Positions 39,014 to 48,164 of a stretch of DNA of 64,000 nt are shown piece by piece; position 1 is the stretch's first letter; each line of letters opens with the position of its first letter. The position numbers were made by a program, and so were the translations under genes. Below the pieces are notes generated by a model. The model saw only the letters and a list, made by a program, of their open reading frames with translations, ran no database searches and was not told the DNA's origin. This DNA is from Haematospirillum sp. H4485 (lineage in GTDB: Bacteria > Pseudomonadota > Alphaproteobacteria > Rhodospirillales > Rhodospirillaceae): contig NZ_JAAVSY010000003.1 of NCBI RefSeq assembly GCF_012102745.1, forward strand, positions 1 to 64,000, in the 5' to 3' direction.

Positions 39014-39946
39014 TTATGACGGGTTGTGCGCCATATTATTATGTTCCGGTCGGGGTATCTTGACCCCCGCGTCTTTAAGGCACCATGCCAGAACAGCTTT
39101 TTGGGCGTGCAGGCGATTTTCCGCTTCATCGTATATGACAGATGCTGATGATTTTGCGACCTCTTCGGATACTTCTTCCCACTCGTGGATCGGCAGGCAG
39201 TGCGTGAAAATAGCGTGGGGCCGGGCCAGTGACATCAGGGTGCTGTTGACCTGATAGGGCAAAAACGGCTCAATGCCCTTGCCTTCCTGCCCCATGGATA
39301 CCCACGTATCGGTGATCAGGACATCGGCATGATGGGCGGCCTTCTTCGGGTCCGGCTCATAAGGAAAGTCGGGTGAAGGAGGCATAACCTCTTCCGGCCC
39401 GCTGACAACCATCTCATATCCGAACAAGGGCGCTGCCAGTACATATGTTCTGGCAACGTTGTTGTAATCCCCGAACCAGGCCAGTTTACGCCCGTTGATG
39501 CTGCCCAGGTGTTCTTCGATCGTCATCAGAGAGGCGATAATCTGGCAGGGATGTGAGCGATCCGTCATGCCGTTGATCACCGGGATGGTGGCATGGTGGG
39601 CCAGCTCTTCCAGTGCGCTGTGGTTGCTCATGCGCACCATGATGGCATCAACAAACCGGGACAGGACCTTGGCGGTGCTTTCAATGCTCTCGGCGCCGCC
39701 TATCTGGGATTCCTCCTTGCTCATCACGACGCTGTGGCCCCCCAGCTGTTTCATCGCCACTTCAAAGGACACACGTGTGCGTGTTGATCGCTTGTCAAAC
39801 AACATGGCAAGAGAAAGGCCAGAAAACATTTGTGGCGGCTGGTGTTTGAGAGCTTTCAGCTGGCGTGCATGCCGGATAAGACCGCGCAGTGTGCCGGGCG
39901 GAATCTCTGGCAGGTTTATGAAGTGCCGTGGTGTGTTTGGCGTCAT
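39014..39946 (-). CDS. argF: Ornithine carbamoyltransferase
   Basis: This 310-residue enzyme makes citrulline from ornithine and carbamoyl phosphate. Motifs seen are KRSTRTRVSFE (carbamoyl phosphate loop), DRSHPCQ, DTWVSMGQE (ornithine loop) and HCLP. After HCLP the sequence is IHEWEEV rather than the usual AHRGEEV, which could slightly alter the ornithine side of the pocket. The ATG overlaps the argD stop (ATGA). It is the last gene of a five-gene leftward operon. Confidence 0.9.
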   Translation of the reverse strand: MTPNTPRHFINLPEIPPGTLRGLIRHARQLKALKHQPPQMFSGLSLAMLFDKRSTRTRVSFEVAMKQLGGHSVVMSKEESQIGGAESIESTAKVLSRFVDAIMVRMSNHSALEELAHHATIPVINGMTDRSHPCQIIASLMTIEEHLGSINGRKLAWFGDYNNVARTYVLAAPLFGYEMVVSGPEEVMPPSPDFPYEPDPKKAAHHADVLITDTWVSMGQEGKGIEPFLPYQVNSTLMSLARPHAIFTHCLPIHEWEEVSEEVAKSSASVIYDEAENRLHAQKAVLAWCLKDAGVKIPRPEHNNMAHNPS

Positions 39947-41160
39947 TGAAGGTCCCCCAGTGTTTTCTCAATGATCTCCAGAACATCCTGTGCCTGGTCG
40001 TTGGTCATGATCAGTGGTGGTGTTATGCGTACCGTGTTCTTTCCGGCTTGGGTGGTCATCAGTCCGTTGGATTGCAGGGCATGGATCAAGGTCTTCACAT
40101 CCATGGATGTTTCCAATCCGAGCATCAGCCCTTTTCCCCGAACATCGCTAATCAGGGCGCTTTTTCTTTGCAGCCTGCGCAGGCCGTTCTGCAGAATTTC
40201 TCCAACATTCCTGACCTGTTCCAGGAAGCCGGGTTTTTGTATTTCCGAAATGACGGCATGGGCCACCGCGCATGCGAGAGGATTTCCGCCATAAGTGGAA
40301 CCATGTGTGCCGGGAACAAGGGCTTGTCCGAACCGTTCCCTTGCTCCCATGGCCCCGACAGGGAAGCCCCCGCCCATGCCCTTGGCCCAGGTGATGATAT
40401 CCGGTTCGGGTATAGCGCCATTCTCATCGGAAAAGGCTTGATGTGCATGCAGAAAGCCAAGCCTTCCGAAGCCGGACTGCACCTCGTCAAAGATCAGACA
40501 GATGTCATGCGCATTACACAGCATTCGCAGTCCGTGCAGGAATGCCGGCTCCGCCACTGTCAGCCCCCCTTCGCCCTGCACGGGTTCGACAAGGATCGCG
40601 GCTGTCCTGTCCGATATCAGGGCAGTTACACTCTCAAGATTATTGAACGTGGCCCATTTGATGCTGGGGAGATAGGGGCCAAAGAACGGTTGGGCGTGGC
40701 ATTTCTCTGTTACGCTTGCAGCGCCATAGGTTCGTCCGTGGAACGAATTCCGGAATGTGATGATTTCGTTGCAGGCGGTGCCCTTGGTTTCGCTGGCCCA
40801 TTTGCGGGCGCATTTCAGGGCCGCTTCCACACTTTCGGTCCCGGAATTGCAGAAGTATACGCGATCAATGCAGGATGTTGTGACGATCAATTCTGCGGCT
40901 TTTAGCCTTTCCGGTGTTGCGTAGGAATTCTGGACAGCCATCAGCCGCTTACCTTGCGTTTGCAAGGCGTTGAGTACAGCGGGATGCGCATGCCCAAGGG
41001 AGGCGACCGCTATGCCGGCAGCACAGTCGATATACCTCTTTCCCTCGGTATCATGGACATAGATGCCACATCCGTAATCCATCACCACGGGCTGGGGTTC
41101 ATAGGTTCTGACCAGGAGATCAAAGGTGCGATCAATGATATCGTGTGTTGTGTCTGCCAT
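39943..41160 (-). CDS. argD: Acetylornithine aminotransferase family (PLP class III)
   Basis: This 405-residue class III aminotransferase has the PLP motifs GTESVEAALKCARKW, LIFDEVQSGFGRLG and the Schiff-base Lys in DIITWAKGMGGGFPVGA. The family converts N-acetylglutamate semialdehyde to N-acetylornithine. It begins two bases after the upstream argB-like stop and overlaps argF. Whether the substrate is the acetyl or another acyl form depends on the unusual upstream genes. Confidence 0.9.
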   Translation of the reverse strand: MADTTHDIIDRTFDLLVRTYEPQPVVMDYGCGIYVHDTEGKRYIDCAAGIAVASLGHAHPAVLNALQTQGKRLMAVQNSYATPERLKAAELIVTTSCIDRVYFCNSGTESVEAALKCARKWASETKGTACNEIITFRNSFHGRTYGAASVTEKCHAQPFFGPYLPSIKWATFNNLESVTALISDRTAAILVEPVQGEGGLTVAEPAFLHGLRMLCNAHDICLIFDEVQSGFGRLGFLHAHQAFSDENGAIPEPDIITWAKGMGGGFPVGAMGARERFGQALVPGTHGSTYGGNPLACAVAHAVISEIQKPGFLEQVRNVGEILQNGLRRLQRKSALISDVRGKGLMLGLETSMDVKTLIHALQSNGLMTTQAGKNTVRITPPLIMTNDQAQDVLEIIEKTLGDLQ

Positions 41161-41162
41161 TA

Positions 41163-42194
41163 TTACCCTGCCAGCTCTCCACCCAAGGCCGCTTGGGCCT
41201 CGATTTCATTCAGGTAATGCATGCGTTCGGATTCCCTGATCAGCATGGTGCCGGGGCTGACAGGTTCGTAGATTTCCTTTTTCAGGGCGTCTCTTCGCAG
41301 TCCGGAAATCAGGTGAATGCGGCGAACCCCGCCATGCAGGGCTTTCAGGCAGTTCTCCAGCTTGACTTTCATGCCACCGGTTGCGGTGCCGTTGGCAATC
41401 AGCCCCGGAATATCCTCTGCCATAATCATCAGCGCGGTTTCTCCCTGAACCTGCACGCCGTCAACATCAGAGAGGAAGATCAGTTTCTGCGCCTGTGTCC
41501 CAATCGCCAGTGCTGTGGCAACTGTGTCGGCATTGATATTCACAAGGTGATGATCTTCTGTCATGGCCAGGCAGGGGCAGGCGACAAAGCGTGTCACCTT
41601 GAACAGGCGTTGCAGCGGACGGGCAGATACAGTGTTGATATCGCCCACCAGACCAAAATCAACCGGTACCTTTGGGCGGAGTTCCACATTCATCCAGTCT
41701 GGCGGCACCGCATTCAGGCTTATGCCTTCCAGACTGGCCCGTGCCATTGCCTGATAGACTGCAAGCGAGAGGCGTCCCCCCAGAACATCGATCATGATTT
41801 TCAGGTCATCCGGCGTTGTGATGCGGCGTCCTTGGTGCTTGTTTATGGTGATGCCGCGTTCTTCTGCCTCTGCATCCATGGCGGCGCCGCCACCGTAAAC
41901 CAGCAGAACCCTGACGCCATGCAGGGTCAGGTCCCGTATATTTTCCAGAAGGTTCTGCCGTGCAGTATCATTTTCTATGACCTTGCCGCCGGCTTTTATA
42001 ACGAACAGGGTGTCGCGGAATTTACGTTCGTAGAAGGCATTGATACAAAACTGGGGCATCCTCGTTTTATTTGATTTCCGGATGTCTGACACATCGGGAA
42101 GCAGATCGGTCCCGGCCCCGGCGCCAGATGCCCTGTCTGTTGTCGTGTCCCCGGTCTCTGTCTTGAGTGTTGTCACCGTTGTCATCCTTTTCAT
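41163..42194 (-). CDS. Divergent acetylglutamate kinase-like amino-acid kinase
   Basis: This 343-residue protein belongs to the amino-acid kinase family and has ArgB-like marks: VYGGGAAMDAEAEERGI, GRRITTPDDL, VNINADTVATALA and GGMKVKLENCLKALHGGVRRIHLI. The first Gly-rich loop reads KAGGKVIE rather than KYGGNAM, and there is a polar N-terminal extension of about 45 residues. It is thus clearly distinct from standard alphaproteobacterial ArgB. Its place between argC- and argD-like genes suggests it phosphorylates an N-acylated glutamate-type acid. Whether the acyl group is acetyl is open. Confidence 0.8.
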   Translation of the reverse strand: MKRMTTVTTLKTETGDTTTDRASGAGAGTDLLPDVSDIRKSNKTRMPQFCINAFYERKFRDTLFVIKAGGKVIENDTARQNLLENIRDLTLHGVRVLLVYGGGAAMDAEAEERGITINKHQGRRITTPDDLKIMIDVLGGRLSLAVYQAMARASLEGISLNAVPPDWMNVELRPKVPVDFGLVGDINTVSARPLQRLFKVTRFVACPCLAMTEDHHLVNINADTVATALAIGTQAQKLIFLSDVDGVQVQGETALMIMAEDIPGLIANGTATGGMKVKLENCLKALHGGVRRIHLISGLRRDALKKEIYEPVSPGTMLIRESERMHYLNEIEAQAALGGELAG

Positions 42195-42232
42195 GCCGTT
42201 GCCTGATGTCCTGTGCGGCTGGTGTGTCGTGG

Positions 42233-43258
42233 CTACGGGTACATGGGCGTAAGCGTATCCAGCCCCGTTGTTTCACTCAGTCCGAACATGATGTTCATGT
42301 TCTGCACAGCGTTTCCACCAGCGCCCTTCACGACGTTGTCCAGCGCACCCTGAATCAGAATCTGTCCATTGTTGCCAAACTGATAGCTGAGGTCACAGTA
42401 GTTTGATCCCACAACATGTGCGGCCTCTACCGTCTCTTGCAGGCGGACAAACGATGTTTTGGCATAGGGGCCTGGCTTTTCTTTGTTTGGCAGGAGGGAG
42501 GCAGGGGTTGTAGATCGGCTGTTCAGCGTCACGAAGCCTTGTGCGAAAATACCGCGTACAAAGGGGCCGGAGCTTGGCACGAAGTTCATCTGTGCTTCCG
42601 TTATGCCTGCCCCGCGGGCGATTTCCGCAATATGGCGGTGTGTGTTGATGCTGTAGGACTTCAGGTTATGACTGCGGACAGGGTGATGTGTTGTATCTGA
42701 CGCTGTTTTCCCGGCACCACTGGATCCGGTTATGGCAAAAAGGTTTGCGTGTGCAATGTGTCCCTTGAACGGCAGAAGCATAAGCTGCATCAGGAGAGCG
42801 AAGCAGCCTGGGTTGGATACGGTGGATGCACCGGCTATTGTCGTGTGTCCGCTGATCTCGGGGGCGCCATAGACGACTTCTTTCAGCAGATGGGCATGCC
42901 TGTGCGGGCCATAGTATTTCTCGTACTGTTCCGCATCATCCAGGCGGTAATCGGCTGAAAGATCGATGACTTTTACCTTTCTGTGCAGTTCGGCCACGAT
43001 GTCCTGCGCTGCCTTGTGTGGCAGGCAGATGAAGACCACGTCGCTGTCTGCAATCAGTATATCGGTTGGGCAAGGCGTGATGATGTGGGGCAGATGGGCA
43101 AGGTGAGGGAAGATCTCACCAATACGGGTCTCTTGTTCCACGCGTGCGGCAAGCTGGGCAATCCTGACATTGGGGTGTGCCAGCAAGATCCGCAAAAGCT
43201 CCACGCCGGTATAGCCGGTAATACCAACAATGGAAGCCCTGATTTTTGTGATGCTCAT
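42233..43258 (-). CDS. argC: N-acetyl-gamma-glutamyl-phosphate reductase family
   Basis: This 341-residue dehydrogenase has the NADP motif GITGYTGVELLRIL, the catalytic Cys in SNPGCFALLM, and the later His in NTHRHIAEI. The segment TGSSGAGKTASDTTHH and following resembles ArgC forms from Bacteroidetes-type or LysY-like clades more than the usual alphaproteobacterial form. The start is the ATG at 43258. It follows the DUF1611-like gene by 32 bases and precedes the kinase gene by 38. Confidence 0.85.
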   Translation of the reverse strand: MSITKIRASIVGITGYTGVELLRILLAHPNVRIAQLAARVEQETRIGEIFPHLAHLPHIITPCPTDILIADSDVVFICLPHKAAQDIVAELHRKVKVIDLSADYRLDDAEQYEKYYGPHRHAHLLKEVVYGAPEISGHTTIAGASTVSNPGCFALLMQLMLLPFKGHIAHANLFAITGSSGAGKTASDTTHHPVRSHNLKSYSINTHRHIAEIARGAGITEAQMNFVPSSGPFVRGIFAQGFVTLNSRSTTPASLLPNKEKPGPYAKTSFVRLQETVEAAHVVGSNYCDLSYQFGNNGQILIQGALDNVVKGAGGNAVQNMNIMFGLSETTGLDTLTPMYP

Positions 43259-43290
43259 AACCGGAAATCCCAAGCTGTCATGGCTGGTTT

Positions 43291-44340
43291 TTAGGCTGCT
43301 GTTGACCAGCGGTTGATGACAAGGTCAAGCCAGTCATTGTGGGGATGAAAGGCGTTGTAGGTCAGAATGCCGGGTAGATGTTCACGGACCAGATCCTGAC
43401 CGACCTGGTTGTCTGTTACCGGGCCGCTGATGATATCAAGGGGGACACCCATGGCGGCACATTCACGCGCCAGCATAATGGCCCCGGCAGGATCACGGGC
43501 ACAGCCGATATGCAAGCGGATGTTCGTCTGAATCTGTGCGTCTTTCAGGATTGCTGCCACACCATAACGCCCCAGAAGACCATCGCCGAATTCCACAACA
43601 ATGGCATCGGGTTTGCCGAGGCTTAGATGTTCGATGGCACCCTTGGCAATGCGGATGACTGTTGTATCGTCCAGATTGGCAGTGGATGTTATGCCGCAAT
43701 CGACGAACGATACCGTCTTTTTTACGCCATGGTCCTGCATTTTGTAGGTATCACGTTGTAACCCCACTCCGGTTACCTTTGTTCCTGCCAGATTCATGCC
43801 GATACGGGTAAGGGTTTTGATGATTTCCGCTGCGACCGTTGTTTTTCCACTGTCCATAGATGTGCCGGTGGTGATGATCAGGGGCGTATCCGATTTCATG
43901 ATATCAAGGGGGGTAAACACGGTTCCGTCGGATATGTTGAGCAGCGCGTTGTGTCGCATGATACCGCCCAGAACCCGGATTCTCAGGGGCTCGCCTACTT
44001 CCTGTACATTGGCTGATGTGCAGATCCCGGCTACACCGCCTGCGTTGAGCAGGTGAATGGTATCATTGACCTTGAGCGAAGCAGGCAGGTGGCCGGCAAA
44101 TCCCTTGAGGGCCATGCGTTGCCCCAGTGCGCAGGCAATAATGTCTCCTTTCTTCAAAAGGGACATGCGGCCAGAGGGCAGTTCAAGCGTGTTGTAGAGC
44201 TTTTTGTCTTCCAGAACTTCGGCTGCCAGCACTGTACCCATGCAGCAGGAAAGTTGGTTTGTCAGTTCCTCTTGATGTCTTAGTCCGAGATTTTTTGTGA
44301 CAGAAGCGATTTTATCAATCTGGATATTTTGTGTGGTCAT
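43291..44340 (-). CDS. DUF1611-family P-loop protein, first gene of the arginine-type operon
   Basis: This 349-residue protein has a P-loop at TTGTSMDSGKTTVAAEI and conserved blocks GTKVTGVGLQRD, FVDCGITST and VVEFGDGLLGRYGVAAIL, which fit the DUF1611 group. As I recall, one DUF1611 member (DgcN) N-acetylates D-glutamate. Its place ahead of argC, argB, argD and argF homologues makes an amino-acid N-acylation role attractive, but this is inference. The start is the ATG at 44340, preceded by AAAGG. It is the first gene of the operon and lies under the control region at 44443-44534. Confidence 0.7.
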   Translation of the reverse strand: MTTQNIQIDKIASVTKNLGLRHQEELTNQLSCCMGTVLAAEVLEDKKLYNTLELPSGRMSLLKKGDIIACALGQRMALKGFAGHLPASLKVNDTIHLLNAGGVAGICTSANVQEVGEPLRIRVLGGIMRHNALLNISDGTVFTPLDIMKSDTPLIITTGTSMDSGKTTVAAEIIKTLTRIGMNLAGTKVTGVGLQRDTYKMQDHGVKKTVSFVDCGITSTANLDDTTVIRIAKGAIEHLSLGKPDAIVVEFGDGLLGRYGVAAILKDAQIQTNIRLHIGCARDPAGAIMLARECAAMGVPLDIISGPVTDNQVGQDLVREHLPGILTYNAFHPHNDWLDLVINRWSTAA

Positions 44341-44442
44341 GTGGATCAACCTTTTCAGACATGCGCCCAGCCCCGGTCTGGCCGCTTTTCCAAGCCTTCA
44401 GACGGAGGTTCAATGTTGGGGTCAAATCGTCAGGAAGAACGC

Positions 44443-44534
44443 TTTATAAATCCCGGACCCTGACAGCAAAGCCTGCCGCGAAGGAGAACTTCGGGCATCG
44501 GGGGCGTTGCAGGAAGGATTCACGCGTCAGGGTC
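44443..44534 (-). promoter_or_regulatory. Palindromic control region before the DUF1611-arg operon
   Basis: GACCCTGAC (44456-44464) and GTCAGGGTC (44526-44534) are exact reverse complements. Nested between them are CCTGC/GCAGG (44472-44476, 44509-44513) and CGAAG-GAGAA-CTTCG (44479-44493). On the minus strand a possible promoter, TTGCTG then TATAAA (44448-44443), lies at its downstream edge, about 100 bases before the ATG. The set could be paired operators or a structured leader RNA. Confidence 0.5.
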
Positions 44535-45322
44535 ATGACATTCCGGGACAGCAGGACTAAAACGGTTTTGGCAGTGGTGCCGGTAACACAATAGAAAGCA
44601 GGCTGGGCACGCAATTACCAAAACGTGCCAAGAGGATTGTATCTCAATCTTCTATTTATGGAAGCATGATCGTCATCAAGGGTTGATATATTTTCCATGT
44701 GGTTCGATTTTTTGCAGAGAGAGCAATCCGGAATCATCTCTATGCCATTGAGAGTGGCCTTTACCTGTATCCCTGTGTGCGGCTGTAGCTGCACTGGATT
44801 TTGTCTTTGGATGATCTTGGTATCAGGGTTAACCGATGGGGCCGCCGCCAATTTTGCAGATCACTGTATGGATGCTCTTGGTGGCATGAATTCATGGAAA
44901 TCCGGCCAGCGTGTTGACGATGTGTCATAGGTGCTTCCGGGTTCATTTTCAGGATGCTGGATCCGTGCTGATCGCATCAGGTTGGCCGGCGCATTCTGAC
45001 AAGACATCCAGGAATGAGGGAGCTGTTGATGTATTGGAAATCCGGTCATCGGCGCCAAGATCTTCAGGAGGGTGTGTGCGACCGGAGCAAAGGTGTGAAC
45101 GTGCCATAAGATGTTTGAGCACGACGGTGAGAATGCTGGTGGAAAGAGAGCGTCACCTGAAATTGAAGGTTTTTTGAAATTTATCCATGGCAGTGCAACC
45201 AGATTTTATCGGCTGTTTCGGCACGAGGCGGTCAGTTTTTTACCTTACTGCCCAAGGCGTAATGTGCTTGTGAGAGGGGATAAGGATCTTGGTACAAATC
45301 TGCAATCACAGCGCCGGAAGTG
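44535..45322. other. Long stretch without a recognisable gene
   Basis: This 788-base region lies between the importer genes and the arginine-type operon. Short open frames on both strands have no family-like content and irregular codon use. It may be a decayed gene; I looked for and did not find an ABC ATPase Walker motif, which the adjacent importer lacks. Confidence 0.5.
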
Positions 45323-46000
45323 CTATGCGCGTGTTGTTGCTCCTGGTCGGACCATGTGCCGGGTCATACGTTTCTCGAGGCACCGACCCAGCCAGGCTGT
45401 TAATTCCACCAGCCCCCAATAGCACAAGGCCAAGGCCAGGAATGGTTCTGCATAGTGAAAGGTCTCGGATGCCATGCTCTGGGTTTCATACAGGAGTTCC
45501 GGCACCGTGATGACAGAAAGAACAGCCGTTTCCTTGATCAGGATAATGGTGACGTTGGTCAGCGGGGCAGTAATCGAGACCAGCATGTGTGGCAGGATAA
45601 TCCGCCGCAGGATTGTTGCCTCGGAAAGTGCGATGCAGCGGCCGGCTTCAATATGTCCGCGGGGTACAGACTGGAACCCGGCACGGAAGACTTCGGCGTA
45701 GTACGGTGAGCCGTAGAGGGCAAAGCCAAGCACGCCAGCCTCCAGAGGCTCCAGAACAAGTCCGAGTTCAGGCAGGCCGTAGTATAGCAGGAACAGCTGG
45801 ATCAGCAGTGGGATGCCGCGGATTGTTTCCGTCAGGCTGGCAAGGAGACGTCTGGTCATGACGCCTCCCCATTGAACGGAACAGGCAACGGCCAGGCCCA
45901 GGAGCAGGGCACCGGTTGATCCCGTTACCCAGCACAGGGCCGTGACGCCAAGACCAGATGCCAAAGCCGGGGCGTAAGCAAGGAACAGTTCAGCGTCCAC
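45323..46000 (-). CDS. Polar amino-acid ABC importer permease (second)
   Basis: This 225-residue membrane protein has the HisM/GlnP-type permease signature: ETIRGIPLLIQLFLLYYGLP and the EAA loop EAGRCIALSEATILRRIILPHML. About five membrane segments are visible. It overlaps the end of the first permease by 11 bases. It is the last gene of the importer set; no ATPase follows. Confidence 0.9.
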   Translation of the reverse strand: MDAELFLAYAPALASGLGVTALCWVTGSTGALLLGLAVACSVQWGGVMTRRLLASLTETIRGIPLLIQLFLLYYGLPELGLVLEPLEAGVLGFALYGSPYYAEVFRAGFQSVPRGHIEAGRCIALSEATILRRIILPHMLVSITAPLTNVTIILIKETAVLSVITVPELLYETQSMASETFHYAEPFLALALCYWGLVELTAWLGRCLEKRMTRHMVRPGATTRA

Positions 46001-46670
46001 GGGAGCCTCTTCCGGTGTATGGGGCCAGCAATCGCTTTTCTGCTAGGCGTCCGGCTGTTGCAATGATCAGGCTGAGAAGCAGGTACAGGGCACCTGCCGT
46101 TACATAGATCTCGAAGTGGCGGTATGTTTGGCCGGCAATGTTCTGTGCTGTGCGCGTCAGCTCCGCGATGCCGATAACCGATGCCAGGGATGATGCCTTG
46201 ATCAGGAGAACCAGCTCATTCACCAGGGATGGCAACCCGATGCGAACAGCCTGTGGCAACAGGATGCGTCGCCAGAGGGTGATGCGTGTCATGCCCGTTG
46301 CATAGGCTGCTTCAACTTGGCCATGCGGTATGGACTGGACGGCACTGCGCAGAATCTCGGCATTATAGGCGGCGGCACACAGCCCGACGCTCAGGATGGC
46401 GCAGGCCAATGCCGGAAGATCTATGCCAATATGGGGCAGAAGATAGAACAAGGCCAGAATCTGGACCAGAAGAGGGATGCCCCGGAACAGGCTGATATAA
46501 AGACCAGCGGTGCGTTGCAAGGTGGTGGTGCCGGAAACCTTGGCAATGCAGAGGACCGTGCCAAGCACCAGGCCTATGATCATGCCCACCCCTGATACTG
46601 TGGCCGTGTATCCAGCTGCATCGAGGAGAAAAGGTATGTTCCGGCCTATAACCTGAAGAGCGGTATCCAT
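45990..46670 (-). CDS. Polar amino-acid ABC importer permease (first)
   Basis: This 226-residue membrane protein has LFRGIPLLVQILALFYLLP and the EAA loop VEAAYATGMTRITLWRRILLPQA. The start is the ATG at 46670; longer frames overlap the binding-protein gene. It pairs with the second permease as a heterodimer of the His/Glu/Gln/Arg-type family. The specificity is not evident. Confidence 0.9.
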   Translation of the reverse strand: MDTALQVIGRNIPFLLDAAGYTATVSGVGMIIGLVLGTVLCIAKVSGTTTLQRTAGLYISLFRGIPLLVQILALFYLLPHIGIDLPALACAILSVGLCAAAYNAEILRSAVQSIPHGQVEAAYATGMTRITLWRRILLPQAVRIGLPSLVNELVLLIKASSLASVIGIAELTRTAQNIAGQTYRHFEIYVTAGALYLLLSLIIATAGRLAEKRLLAPYTGRGSRGR

Positions 46671-46689
46671 CGCAGATCTGTCTATGCCG

Positions 46690-47550
46690 CTAGGACTGGG
46701 GCATGACACGGGGCAGCCGGGGAGCCGTTCCCAGCCAGCGCGTGTTAATGGCATCCAGGCGTCCATCTTCGTGCATGCGCAGCAGCGCGGCATTGACCGC
46801 CTCAATCAGGCTTTCTGAATCAGCGTCCTGGCGTCCCAGCCATGCGAAGTGCCCAGGTTTGCCAAAGGGGGGCAGAACCATTTCGAAGCGATCGGGTCGT
46901 TGTCTGGCGGCATAAGCCTGTAGCGGGAGGGCATTGGCAACAGCCTGAATGCGGCCTGTTCCAAGATCAGCCAAGGCTTCATCAATATTGACATATTCCC
47001 GGATCCTGACGCCACCCAAGCTGGTGCCCAAGGCTTTCAGCTGTGTCAGTTCGGCAGATCCTTTCTGGGCGCCGACTGTCAGGCCGACAATATCGTTGGG
47101 TGTCCTTATGGCTTCATTGCCTGCCTGTTTCAGAAGAGCCACAGTTGCATCCCCTACAGGTAGGGTGAAGGCATAACGCTTCGCACGCTCTGGCGTTATT
47201 GTGACCGGGGCATTCACAAAATCGAATTTTCCGGCATCCAGACCGGGCAGAATGCTGGACCAGGGGAGGTCGACATAGCGTACCGAAACGCCAAGATCCT
47301 TGGCCACTTCGTCGAAAAGATCTTTGCACAGGCCTTGGTACTGGCCGTCAACCAACATGTCAAAGGGGGCATAATGCATTTCGGTTGCGACTGTGATCGT
47401 GCCCGCAGCCCTTATTTCGGACAAGCGGTCAGCCCGGGTTGCAGCTGGAAAGAACAGTGAGGAAACAATTCCGGAGATCACCGCCAGGTTGACCCATGAA
47501 AGGCCAGCCAAGGCACGACGTGCCAGTTTGCGCATTGTACAGAGTTCCAT
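46690..47550 (-). CDS. Amino-acid ABC importer periplasmic binding protein
   Basis: This 286-residue protein has a signal peptide (cut near ATRA) and a family 3 solute-binding fold: AGTITVATEMHYAPFDM, GKFDFVNAPVTITPERAKRYAFTLP and NIDEALADLGTGRIQAV. It binds a polar amino acid for the two permeases just downstream. The nearby arginine-type operon hints at a basic amino acid or related compound; this is inference. Confidence 0.88.
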   Translation of the reverse strand: MELCTMRKLARRALAGLSWVNLAVISGIVSSLFFPAATRADRLSEIRAAGTITVATEMHYAPFDMLVDGQYQGLCKDLFDEVAKDLGVSVRYVDLPWSSILPGLDAGKFDFVNAPVTITPERAKRYAFTLPVGDATVALLKQAGNEAIRTPNDIVGLTVGAQKGSAELTQLKALGTSLGGVRIREYVNIDEALADLGTGRIQAVANALPLQAYAARQRPDRFEMVLPPFGKPGHFAWLGRQDADSESLIEAVNAALLRMHEDGRLDAINTRWLGTAPRLPRVMPQS

Positions 47551-48164
47551 TTTGGGGTTCAGGCTGTTTGTTCATGGCCGCATCAATCGGGCGGCCCCCG
47601 TGTTGACTACGGGTGTCGATGAACAGGGCAATGCAGGTGCAGCAGGGCAGCGAAGGCTTCCTGTTCGGGCATCCTGACCCCAAGGCCACAGGACGACACT
47701 ACAGCCGAGAAGATAGGAGCGGATCTGAAATCCGTACCTGCTTGCTTCGGTGCTGTGCCTGTGAGGGCTGGGCGGCCCATGTCTCAATTCCTGCGTTTGA
47801 ACAGCTTTATAAGATGTCACTTATTTTTATAATAGGGGAGCTTGTCAAGCTAAAGCATGGCTTGTGTCTCTTTTTTGGCGTCGATCTGTTCATGCGCGTT
47901 ATCATTATACAGCATGGCATCCCGATTTCCTTGCCCGATAGCATGATCTTCCGATTGATTTGTTTCTGTGCCTCCATCCTCCTCTGGGAGTGGAAAGGAA
48001 CATCTTGCAGGGTTTGGTTTTTGGATGGATTATTCGGAATTCTACGGGGACGTGTATAAGCTGCCCGTTCCTGCCAGGGGTGATTCGGCCAGGTTTTTGT
48101 GTGCAGCTGGTTCATGTGTCTGCCTGGTGTCTGGCTTGGCAGAGTGCCTTTCGGGGGGCGAAAG
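47551..48164. other. Intergenic region between importer and ProX-like gene
   Basis: These 614 bases hold divergent promoters. An AT-rich patch at about 47815-47840 with TATAATA looks promoter-like. I see no gene or known RNA. Confidence 0.5.

Noticed and set aside
44697-44930. Plus-strand open frame in the 44.5-45.3 kb gap
   Set aside because: No ribosome-binding site, no family-like content and irregular composition.
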